Origin: DASPWV01 sp046727855
GTDB taxonomy: Bacteria; Acidobacteriota; Vicinamibacteria; Vicinamibacterales; UBA2999
Direction of reading: 5' to 3'
NCBI GenBank assembly: GCA_046727855.1
Contig: JBKPDL010000070.1
Span: 1-17,148 of the forward strand
DNA: 17,148 nt
Shown here: positions 1 to 6,396 of the stretch, piece by piece
Position numbering within the stretch: the first letter of the stretch is position 1
Layout of the letters: every line of letters starts with the position of its first letter
Position numbers and translations under genes: made by a program
The notes under the pieces: model-generated
The model's database searches: none
Seen by the model: only the letters and a program-made list of their open reading frames with translations
Told to the model about the DNA's origin: nothing

Positions 1-533
1 CCGTTCGTGGCACCGTGTCCGGGCATAGCGGGTCCTTTCCTGCAGGAACGGCCTACTCGGCAGAGGATCCCGCGCTGCTGTTGTGGGTACACCTCACGCT
101 CATCGATCGCACCGCCGACGTGTTTCAACGCATCGTCCGCCAACTATCCACGCGCGAGCTCGACGCTGTCGTGGATCTCTCGGCGCCGCTGCTCGTCGAG
201 CTCGGCGGCGACCCCGCGACCGCGCCGCGCACGTGGCACAGGGTGCGCGCACAGATCGACGACACCATTCGCGCGGGCACGCTCGTGGTGACTCCGACCG
301 CGGCCGCGCTCGCCAAAGGCGTCCTCTCGCCGCGCGCCGCAGGTTTGCCGGTCCCGCTTGCCGGCTTACATCGATTGATCACGATTGGCTTGTTGCCGCC
401 GTTCCTGCGTGAGGCGTACAGTTTTTCCTGGGACAAGGCGCGCGAGGCGCGGTTCGCGCGAGCGCTGCGGCTGCTGCACGCCGCGCGCCGCGTCATGCCC
501 GACCGCCTTGCGCGATTCCGGCAAGCCCGATAA
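1..533 (+). CDS. MpaB/DUF2236-family oxygenase, C-terminal part (5' end outside window)
   Basis: The reading frame is open from the first base of the window (codons in phase from position 3) to TAA at 531-533, so the gene begins upstream and about 176 residues are visible. The opening residues read VRGTVSGHSGSFPAGTAYSA, followed by EDPALLLWVHLTLIDRTADVF. This matches the conserved core of the DUF2236/MpaB-like family (oxygenases related to latex-clearing protein), where a 'G-x-Y-x-A-x-DP-x-LL-x-WVH' block precedes an alpha-helical C-terminal half. The GTG at 15-17 is an internal codon, not the start, because the conserved motif extends upstream of it. Family members are proposed haem-dependent oxygenases; the substrate cannot be read from this fragment. 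No signal peptide or partner can be judged. The next gene starts 227 bp downstream, so it is probably not an operon partner. The family call is from recognised motifs only. Confidence 0.8.
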   Translation, partial: VRGTVSGHSGSFPAGTAYSAEDPALLLWVHLTLIDRTADVFQRIVRQLSTRELDAVVDLSAPLLVELGGDPATAPRTWHRVRAQIDDTIRAGTLVVTPTAAALAKGVLSPRAAGLPVPLAGLHRLITIGLLPPFLREAYSFSWDKAREARFARALRLLHAARRVMPDRLARFRQAR

Positions 534-760
534 CCAGAGAGCGCATCTCGCATCGCCTCGCATCGATGCGTTGCGCCCGTTTGCCGGCCGCCGCGCCGAG
601 CTGACGCAATTCGGGCTCACCACGATCGCCCGTTGCTTTGCGCATCTGGCTCGGGCGCCGACATCTCTCCGGGTCGCGCACGCATCGCATTGGCGGTGTC
701 TTGCCGTCCCGTTACCCGGAGCCGTCCTCGTAGCGGACAGCTCGACATACGATACGGCGC
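534..760. other. Intergenic region, 227 bp
   Basis: This is non-coding DNA between the oxygenase stop and the next secreted-protein gene. It holds a 12-bp perfect palindrome, CGCATCGATGCG, at 559-570 inside a stretch with repeated GCATC words. It ends with a -10-like TACGAT at 748-753. I see no strong hairpin with a T-run that would mark an intrinsic terminator, and no convincing short gene. Confidence 0.5.
748..753 (+). promoter_or_regulatory. Candidate -10 hexamer TACGAT, 7 bp before the start codon
   Basis: TACGAT matches the bacterial -10 consensus at five of six positions and lies 7 bp upstream of the ATG at 761. No Shine-Dalgarno sequence separates it from the ATG. Transcription would start at or within a few bases of the start codon, giving a leaderless or near-leaderless mRNA. 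No good -35 is visible 16-19 bp upstream. The same arrangement recurs before several other genes in this window, which is the main reason to take it seriously. Confidence 0.45.
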
Positions 761-2569
761 ATGCGTCTGTTCGTATCGGCCGCGCTGTGCCTCGCCTTCA
801 TCGCGACGCGCGGTGCGGCACGCCAAGAGTCACCCGCACACGGCCCTTTGCGGGTCGATCAACCGGTGCGCGGATGGACCATTCTCTCCAACAGCGAGCC
901 CGATGCGCTCGCCGTCATCGAGGCGGCCCGCGGATACGACATCAACCATCTTCAACTGTCGCATCAGGTCGTAGACGAGCTCCGGCAGCTGCGCGAACCG
1001 GGACGCCGCGAGTTGGTCGCGCGTCTCACCGGGGCAGCGCATCGCGCGGGCATCCAGGAGGTGGTGCTCTGGGATCACGCGCTCTACGATTTGGATTACT
1101 ACCCGAAAGAGTTTCGCACCGGACCATCTGGGACGATCGATTTAGACAACACCGCGTTCTGGCAGTGGCTCAAAGCAGATTATCGAAATCTGCTCGACCT
1201 GGCTCCGGATGCCGACGGGGTCGTCCTCACCTTTATCGAGGCCGGCGCGCGCGCCGAGCGTCAGCACTCGACGACGCTGCTGACCAATCAGGACAAGCTT
1301 GCGGCCGTGGTCAACGCCGTGGCCGACGTCGTCGTCGGCGAACGCAAGCTTGTGCTGTACGCGCGGACCTTCTCGTACACCCACGCCGAGTATCGCAACA
1401 TCGCCAGCGCAATCGGCAAATTCACCAGGCCCGACCTGCGATTGATGATGAAAGAAACGCCGCATGATTTCTTTCTCACGCATCCGGACGACTTTCTCGC
1501 CGGCACGATCGCGCGTCCCACCTTAATGGAATTTGACGTCGGCGCAGAATTCAACGGCCAGGGCCTGATTGCAAATACTTGGCCGGAGCACATCCTCGCG
1601 CGCGCGCGCAGCCTGCTGCGCCGGCCCCACGTCGTTGGATACGTCGCTCGCACCGATCGCTACGGCGGCACGCGCGTGATCGGCCGGCCGTCGGAAATCA
1701 ATCTGTATGCACTCAGACGCTACGCGCAGGATCCCGATGTCACGGCCGAAGCTGTGTACGACGGCTTCATTGGCACACGCTACGGCGCAAGCGCCCAGCC
1801 TTGGGTAAAAGCGGCGTTTCGCAACGCCTTCGAGATTGTCACGTCGACGTTGTATACGCTCGGCACCAACACCGCGAACCACTCGAAGCTCGATTACGAT
1901 CCCTACGCCTCGAGCTACGCACGCAGCGTGTCAGGCAAGTGGCTCGATCCTCCGATCGCGTTCGTGCGGCATGACGTCGACCGCGAGTTCCATTACTGGA
2001 AGGACATCGTCAATCATCTCGCTCCACCCTGGGCGAAGCAGGTGAAGAGCGCTCCGCAGCTGCAGGAAGTGCCGTGGGTTGTGGAGCGCGGCTGGCTGCA
2101 AGCAGGCGATCTGATCGACGAAGAGCATCTGCGCTACGTGACAGGGGAAAAAGCGTACGGCGTGCGCCTCGCGGAGCGGTCGCTGCAGGCGATCGAGCAA
2201 GGCAAGCCGGATCTGACGGGTGAGGCGTATCGCGACCTGCACGATTACTTCACGCGCACCCTGTTGACGGCGCGATTGCACCGAGCTGTCGCGACCGCGT
2301 ATTTCGGGTTTCGGGTTTACGCGAGGGGAGAACCGTTCCGTACCGCGTCCGTGGTTCGTATGGTCCGTGAGGCGCTGCTCGAAATTCCACGACTTGCCGA
2401 GGAGATGCGGAACTTTCCGGCGAAGCCACCTGCAGGGCAGTGGAATTGGGTTGAAGACGCAGACGAAGCGATGCGGTATTACAACGCGATCGTCCACACA
2501 GGTTGGCCCGCAAAGACCAACGGCGCCGACAATCCATATGCCGGCGTGACGTTTCCGCTTGATCGTTAG
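761..2569 (+). CDS. Secreted TIM-barrel protein, glycoside-hydrolase (alpha-glucuronidase)-like
   Basis: This is a 602-residue protein with an N-terminal signal peptide (Arg near the start, hydrophobic LFVSAALCLAFIATRG, probable cleavage near residues 20-21), so it is exported. Alternating strand/helix segments across about residues 40-345 look like a (beta/alpha)8 barrel. Candidate acidic active-site positions sit on predicted strand ends: E160 in VVLTFIEAG, the KETPHDFF block at about 231, and E257/E263 in LMEFDVGAEFNGQG. The later stretch SEINLYALRRYAQDP followed by a helical C-terminal region resembles the carbohydrate-active alpha-glucuronidase-type (GH67/GH115-like) layout. I infer a plant-polysaccharide or glycan hydrolase. 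The exact family is not certain and catalysis is unproven. The ATG at 761 is chosen because it opens the signal peptide. There is no SD. No polysaccharide-utilisation partner genes lie beside it. Confidence 0.6.
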   Translation: MRLFVSAALCLAFIATRGAARQESPAHGPLRVDQPVRGWTILSNSEPDALAVIEAARGYDINHLQLSHQVVDELRQLREPGRRELVARLTGAAHRAGIQEVVLWDHALYDLDYYPKEFRTGPSGTIDLDNTAFWQWLKADYRNLLDLAPDADGVVLTFIEAGARAERQHSTTLLTNQDKLAAVVNAVADVVVGERKLVLYARTFSYTHAEYRNIASAIGKFTRPDLRLMMKETPHDFFLTHPDDFLAGTIARPTLMEFDVGAEFNGQGLIANTWPEHILARARSLLRRPHVVGYVARTDRYGGTRVIGRPSEINLYALRRYAQDPDVTAEAVYDGFIGTRYGASAQPWVKAAFRNAFEIVTSTLYTLGTNTANHSKLDYDPYASSYARSVSGKWLDPPIAFVRHDVDREFHYWKDIVNHLAPPWAKQVKSAPQLQEVPWVVERGWLQAGDLIDEEHLRYVTGEKAYGVRLAERSLQAIEQGKPDLTGEAYRDLHDYFTRTLLTARLHRAVATAYFGFRVYARGEPFRTASVVRMVREALLEIPRLAEEMRNFPAKPPAGQWNWVEDADEAMRYYNAIVHTGWPAKTNGADNPYAGVTFPLDR

Positions 2570-2702
2570 TCGTTCTTCGCGTGGGTGCACGATTTACACG
2601 TCGCGGCAGATTGCTTCCACCCGACGCTCCGATTCCCGTTGACAAGCTCATTCGAAAGGGGGCGACGATCAACCGCCCTCGTGCTCGCAGTCCCCGTTCC
2701 AA
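2570..2702. other. Convergent intergenic region, 133 bp
   Basis: This region lies between the 3' ends of the secreted barrel gene (+) and the ABC permease gene (-). I found no strong GC stem with an adjacent T-run and no recognisable RNA gene. Transcription of both genes must end here or by another mechanism, but the sequence shows no clear terminator. Confidence 0.4.
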
Positions 2703-3452
2703 TTACTCCCAGCGAAACACTTTCGCAGAAAGCGCCGTGCAGATCACAAAAGCGAGCGAGAGTAGCGCGACATCGCCGAGATGAGCGTACCAGCCCTCGC
2801 CACGCCAGATGCCGCGTAGAAGCGTCACGGCATAGGTGAGCGGCAACGCGTTGGCGATGGTCTGCAGCACAGGCGGAAGCGCACTCGCCGGCATGAACAA
2901 TCCCGAAAGCCCGAGCATCGGATACAAAATGAACGACCCGAGCGGCTGCGCGAAACGCGCCGTGGGCACCACGCTCGCGATCACGAAGCCAAGCGAGAGG
3001 ATGCTCATCGTGCTGAACAGGAGAGCGATCGTGAACGAGACAAGCGGCACGTCGGCGCCGATCGGGAAATAGCGCCGGCCGGCGATCACGAGGATGGCCA
3101 TCGTCAGTCCCGTGAACAGCAGTTTGACGAGCACGTGCGCGGTCAGAATCGTCTGCGGCCGCAGCGGGGTCGCGCGCAGCCGTTTCAAGATTCCCCCTTC
3201 GCGGTAGATCGCGACGATCGCGATAAGCGAGAGCACGGCGCTGATGACGATCAGCAGCGCGACGAAGATGGGGAGATCCCCGGCAATAACCGCGGGCACG
3301 TCCGATGGCATCCGCTGCGCGCGCGAACCGACCAACCGTCCGACCAGGACGAACATGAAGACCGGCAGAAAGACCGTGCCGAACAGACCGAGCGGTTCGC
3401 GCACGAAGATCTTGATCTCAAGCCAGGTCAGTTGCCACAAACCGCGCAGCAT
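2703..3452 (-). CDS. ABC-2 type transporter permease
   Basis: This is a 249-residue integral membrane protein when started at ATG 3452-3450. About six hydrophobic segments are visible, near residues 24-42, 60-82, 103-124, 137-161, 172-190 and 226-244. The first helix is preceded by LTWLEIKIFVREP, typical of ABC-2 permeases. The cytoplasmic KRLRATPLRPQ loop after the second helix is the family's usual coupling-helix region. Size and topology fit the DrrB/NodJ-like exporter class. An upstream in-frame start at 3527 would add 25 residues that overlap the ATPase frame and look non-native, so I prefer 3452. That start lies one base after the ATPase stop (TGA-T-ATG), with no clear SD of its own, suggesting translational coupling. 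The substrate (drug, lipid or polysaccharide) cannot be read from sequence. Confidence 0.9.
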   Translation of the reverse strand: MLRGLWQLTWLEIKIFVREPLGLFGTVFLPVFMFVLVGRLVGSRAQRMPSDVPAVIAGDLPIFVALLIVISAVLSLIAIVAIYREGGILKRLRATPLRPQTILTAHVLVKLLFTGLTMAILVIAGRRYFPIGADVPLVSFTIALLFSTMSILSLGFVIASVVPTARFAQPLGSFILYPMLGLSGLFMPASALPPVLQTIANALPLTYAVTLLRGIWRGEGWYAHLGDVALLSLAFVICTALSAKVFRWE

Positions 3453-3453
3453 A

Positions 3454-4392
3454 TCAGTCGCGAATCGAGTGGCCGGTGAGCTGGAGAAACACATCCTCCA
3501 ACGTGGCCGACTCCGTCCGAAAGTCACTCACCCGAATGCGGTGCTCCGCGAGGCAGCGGATAACGTGCGTCACCAATCCCTCGGCTCGCCCGCGAATCGT
3601 GACCTGCGAGCCGTCGGCGATCACGGTTCCGACCTCGGGTATCGTTCGGAACCTCTCAGGCGCGGCGGGGTCGTCGGTAACGACGACTACTGTGCGGGCG
3701 GGGCAGTGACGCCGCACGAGCGCGGACGGCGTGCCGATATCGATGATTCGACCGTGATCGATGATCGCCACGCGATCGCAGAGCCGTTCGGCCTCTTCCA
3801 TCAAGTGTGTCGTCAGGCAGACAGTCTTGCCGCGCGCGCGGATATCTCGCACCAGATCCCAAATGGCGCGCCGTGCCTGTGGGTCCAACCCCGTGGTCAA
3901 TTCGTCGAGGAACACGACTTCGGGGTCGTTGATGAGCGCGAGGGCGATGAACAGCCGCTGCTTCTGTCCGCCAGACAAGGTCATGAACCACGCGTTTCGC
4001 TTCTCGCCCAACCCGAGCTGCTCGATGAGGCGTTCGCCGTCCACTGTCGTGCGGTACAGCGACGCCCAAAGCCACACCGCTTCGCGCACTTTGATGCGTT
4101 TTTGCAATTGCGCCTGCTGAAGCTGGACGCCGATCCGCTGCTGCAGCGCGCGCACATCGCGAATGGGATGCAGCCCGAGCACCGAGATCGTGCCGCGATC
4201 GGGCGACCGCAGCCCTTCGATGCATTCCATGGTCGTCGTCTTGCCGGCGCCATTCGGTCCAATAAGGCCGAAAATCTCTCCCCGCTGGACCTCGAACGAC
4301 ACGTCGTCAACGGCAATCGTTGAACCGTATTGCTTGCGAATGTTTGTCACGTGGACAACAGACGAAAGTGTCATCCGGCCAGGGAACGCCAC
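3454..4392 (-). CDS. ABC transporter ATP-binding protein (DrrA/CcmA-type exporter ATPase)
   Basis: This is a 312-residue ATPase partner of the downstream permease. All hallmark motifs are present: Walker A GPNGAGKT at about 45-52, Q-loop around Q90-Q92, signature LSGGQ at about 139-143, Walker B VVFLDE at about 159-164 with catalytic E164, D-loop GLDP, and switch histidine H196 in LTTHLMEEAE. After about residue 225 there is a C-terminal extension typical of DrrA-like ATPases (DUF4162-like), ending in ATLEDVFLQLTG. One small oddity is that the usual DEPTTGLDP reads DELTTGLDP. Two starts are possible: GTG at 4392 or ATG at 4374, which would shorten the protein by 6 residues. Neither has a good SD. 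It powers export across the inner membrane, probably as a homodimer with two permeases. Confidence 0.93.
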   Translation of the reverse strand: MAFPGRMTLSSVVHVTNIRKQYGSTIAVDDVSFEVQRGEIFGLIGPNGAGKTTTMECIEGLRSPDRGTISVLGLHPIRDVRALQQRIGVQLQQAQLQKRIKVREAVWLWASLYRTTVDGERLIEQLGLGEKRNAWFMTLSGGQKQRLFIALALINDPEVVFLDELTTGLDPQARRAIWDLVRDIRARGKTVCLTTHLMEEAERLCDRVAIIDHGRIIDIGTPSALVRRHCPARTVVVVTDDPAAPERFRTIPEVGTVIADGSQVTIRGRAEGLVTHVIRCLAEHRIRVSDFRTESATLEDVFLQLTGHSIRD

Positions 4393-4571
4393 ATTGTGTC
4401 ACGTGCACGATCTATTTTTCGGCGCGCGAGTTTGATATGAACCGATCGGCGGGTGAAGCTGCGCAGCGCAGAAGCAGGCAGAGATCCCGCTGTGGAGCCA
4501 ACAGGACGGTTTGTCCCGGCAGTGGTCACTGAGAAAGCGGTCGCGCGCGGGAACCTGTCGATCACGCTCCG

Positions 4572-4577
4572 TATAAT
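4572..4577 (+). promoter_or_regulatory. Consensus -10 box TATAAT, 9 bp before a GTG start
   Basis: A perfect TATAAT lies at 4572-4577 and the GTG start of the propeller gene is at 4587. A transcript starting about 7 bp after the -10 would begin within about three bases of the start codon. There is no SD in the gap and no recognisable -35 at 16-18 bp spacing. This is the clearest of the leaderless-type promoters in the window. Confidence 0.6.
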
Positions 4578-4586
4578 CACTTCGTT

Positions 4587-5999
4587 GTGAAGAAATTCGC
4601 TCTCATCCTTGTTGTTTGTGCGTGCTGTAGCGGAACCGTTGGAACGACTGAGCCGGTCGAGTGGCCGCAGTTCCGAGGGCCTGCGGGACGCGGCGTCGCC
4701 GATACATCGTCTTTACCCGAGCGATGGTCGGCTGCTGAAAACGTCGCGTGGAGCGTTGAGATTCCTGGACGCGGCTGGTCGTCGCCCATCGTGTGGCGGA
4801 ATCGCGTGTTCGTGACGTCGGCGGTGAGTCCCGGAGCGTTCAAGGCGCCATCGACAGGCATCTTCGGCAACGATTACGCTGCGGCGCTGCAGAAAGAAGG
4901 ACTCTCGGACGACGAGATCACCAAGCGCGTTGTCGCGCGCGACATCGAGCTGACCAGCGAGACCGGCGACGTGAAGTACATGGTGTTCGCGCTCGATGCA
5001 CGCACCGGCAAAACCGTCTGGCAGCGTGAGGCGCATCGTGGTCAGCCGTTTGGCGGACGGCATCGCAAGAACACCTATGCGTCTGAAACGCCGGCCACCG
5101 ACGGCGAGCGTCTCTACGCCTCGTTCGGCGGCAACGTCGGCGTGTTTTGCTACTCGCTCAACGGCGAGTTGCTGTGGAAGCACACCTGGCCGCCGCAGCC
5201 GATCTACCTCGATTTCGGCACCGCTTCGTCACCCGTCGTGCACGGCGGGCGTGTGTATCAACTGCACGACAACGACGGACGGTCGTTCCTCGCAGCGCTG
5301 GACGCGAAGAGCGGCAAGGAGCTGTGGAACGTTCAACGGAACGATACGGCGAGCATGATGAAATCGGGATGGGCGACGCCGCTGGTGTGGCAGAACAGCC
5401 TTCGTACCGAGATCGTCACGATCGGCCGCGGCTTTGTGATCAGCTACGACGTCAACGGACGCGAGCTGTGGCGTCTCAAAGGGATGACGCAGGCCACGCC
5501 GAGCCCGGTCGCGGCAGACGACCTCTTGTTTGTCGGATCCGGATCGCAAGGAGAAGCGAACCGGCCGCTCATGGCCGTGCGCGCCGGGGCACGCAGTGAC
5601 ATTTCGCTGCAGAAAGATCAGGCGTCGAACGAGTTCGTCGTCTGGCATCAGCCGCGGTTTTCGGGCTACACGCCGTCGCCGCTGGCCTATCGCGGCCGCG
5701 TATATGCGATCAACGACAACGGCATCCTGCAAGTTGCGGACGCAAAGACGGGCGTCGAGATTTTCAAGGCGCGCGTTGGTGGCGGGGGCTTCACGTTTTC
5801 GGCATCACCGCTGGCGAGTCAGGGCCGCATCTACTTGTTCAGCGAAGACGGCGATGGCTTTGTGTTGCGCGCGGCTGACACATACGAGGAGATTGCGAAA
5901 AACAGCCTCGGCGAGATGAGCCTGTCGACGCCTGCGGCGGACGCCGACAGCCTCTACGTGCGCACGCAGACCCGGTTGTACCGCATCCACGGTAGGTAA
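4587..5999 (+). CDS. Secreted PQQ-like beta-propeller repeat protein
   Basis: This 470-residue protein begins MKKFALILVVCACCSG, an export signal. A cysteine near residues 11-14 leaves lipoprotein processing possible but not clear. The mature start EWPQFRGPAGRGVAD is the classic opening of PQQ-binding-like propellers (PQQ_2). Repeated blade motifs follow: VFALDARTGKTVWQ at about 133-145, CYSLNGELLWKH, LAALDAKSGKELWN, ISYDVNGRELWRL and LQVADAKTGVEIF. They give a seven- to eight-bladed propeller. The calcium and PQQ ligands of true quinoprotein dehydrogenases are not evident, so this is more likely a periplasmic binding or scaffold protein than a dehydrogenase. The start is GTG at 4587, set by the signal peptide. 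It stands alone, and the next gene converges on it. Confidence 0.88.
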   Translation: MKKFALILVVCACCSGTVGTTEPVEWPQFRGPAGRGVADTSSLPERWSAAENVAWSVEIPGRGWSSPIVWRNRVFVTSAVSPGAFKAPSTGIFGNDYAAALQKEGLSDDEITKRVVARDIELTSETGDVKYMVFALDARTGKTVWQREAHRGQPFGGRHRKNTYASETPATDGERLYASFGGNVGVFCYSLNGELLWKHTWPPQPIYLDFGTASSPVVHGGRVYQLHDNDGRSFLAALDAKSGKELWNVQRNDTASMMKSGWATPLVWQNSLRTEIVTIGRGFVISYDVNGRELWRLKGMTQATPSPVAADDLLFVGSGSQGEANRPLMAVRAGARSDISLQKDQASNEFVVWHQPRFSGYTPSPLAYRGRVYAINDNGILQVADAKTGVEIFKARVGGGGFTFSASPLASQGRIYLFSEDGDGFVLRAADTYEEIAKNSLGEMSLSTPAADADSLYVRTQTRLYRIHGR

Positions 6000-6138
6000 C
6001 CGACACGCGCGGTTCGCGGCGGCCCTCTTAATTCGAATGTTGCTTTCAGGCTGCATATTTCCGCAGCCTGGCAGCGAAGCTTCGCCTCAAACCGCCGAGA
6101 ACACCAAACAGTTGGCTTCGCTGCGATATGTCTTTTTT

Positions 6139-6155
6139 GCCCCGCTCCGCGGGGC
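6139..6155. repeat. GC hairpin C (7-bp stem, TCC loop)
   Basis: The arms GCCCCGC and GCGGGGC enclose TCC. Six T residues stand directly before the hairpin on the plus strand (6133-6138). That is the wrong side for an intrinsic terminator on either strand. The hairpin recurs with one extra base pair at 6321-6339 in the same orientation. Confidence 0.8.
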
Positions 6156-6221
6156 CTAGAAACATCTCCTACGGCGCCAGGGAAACTTGCTACAAATATC
6201 GCGCTCTCAGCCCTAGGAGAT

Positions 6222-6307
6222 GTCTAACGAGGCCCTGCCTCAGACCGTCGAGCATGTTGGGATCTATGCCGACTTGTCGGTCGGTCTGAGACTAGGCCTC
6301 GTTAGCC
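6222..6307. repeat. Long two-part inverted repeat with attC-like end boxes
   Basis: The outer 11-bp stem (6224-6234 with 6295-6305) is followed by a 4/4 unpaired internal loop (CTGC/ACTA). Then comes a 9-bp stem (6239-6247 with 6282-6290) and a 34-base terminal loop. The 5' end reads GTCTAAC, which fits the integron attC R'' consensus RYYYAAC. The 3' end reads GTTAGCC, which misses the R' consensus GTTRRRY at one position. Against an attC site: the outer pairing continues for four or more bases past the box where an attC would have its unpaired spacer, and no integrase or cassette array is visible. I treat it as an inverted repeat of unknown role. Confidence 0.6.
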
Positions 6308-6320
6308 TCTATGTTGTCTT

Positions 6321-6339
6321 GCCCCGCCTCCGGCGGGGC
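6321..6339. repeat. GC hairpin F (8-bp stem, TCC loop)
   Basis: The arms GCCCCGCC and GGCGGGGC enclose TCC. It is nearly the same as hairpin C at 6139-6155, in the same orientation and preceded by a similar TGTCTT word. It could be a second copy of a small dispersed repeat. Confidence 0.8.
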
Positions 6340-6396
6340 GTCGCCTTGACGGAGAAAAGTTGATTCATTCGTCGAAATTCCGGGCCGTCAAGGCTC

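Larger units (their letters stand above)
6000..6396. repeat. 397-bp convergent intergenic region filled with inverted repeats
   Basis: The region holds no gene but seven separate stems, listed below by arms. A: CAGGCTGC 6047-6054 with 6063-6070. B: GCAGCGAAGC 6071-6080 with 6115-6124. C: GCCCCGC 6139-6145 with 6149-6155. D: ACATCTCCTA 6162-6171 with 6214-6223. E: CTAACGAGGCC 6224-6234 with 6295-6305, plus inner arms CTCAGACCG 6239-6247 and 6282-6290. F: GCCCCGCC 6321-6328 with 6332-6339. G: GCCTTGACGG 6343-6352 with 6385-6394. A abuts B and D abuts E with no gap. All arms named are perfect. The region separates two convergent genes, so it may end transcription from both sides, be a REP-like repeat cluster, or encode a structured RNA. 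The function is unknown. Confidence 0.85.

Noticed and set aside
559..570. 12-bp palindrome CGCATCGATGCG as an operator
   Set aside because: It lies about 190 bp from the next start and in DNA with many GCATC words; a short palindrome alone is weak evidence.
385..1467. Open frame of 360 codons on the plus strand, overlapping the oxygenase and the barrel protein
   Set aside because: It is Arg-rich with no recognised domain, and it overlaps two better-supported genes in another frame.
3244..4323. Open frame of 359 codons on the plus strand, opposite the ABC ATPase
   Set aside because: It is antisense to a gene with all ABC motifs, has no signal or domain, and its composition is that of a shadow of a GC-rich gene.
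6133..6155. T6 run plus GC hairpin as an intrinsic terminator
   Set aside because: The T-run precedes the hairpin on the plus strand and becomes an A-run after it on the minus strand, so it is not a terminator in either direction.
6000..6396. CRISPR array or tRNA in the repeat-rich intergenic region
   Set aside because: The repeats are inverted, of different sequences and unevenly spaced, and no cloverleaf with a conserved T-arm is seen.
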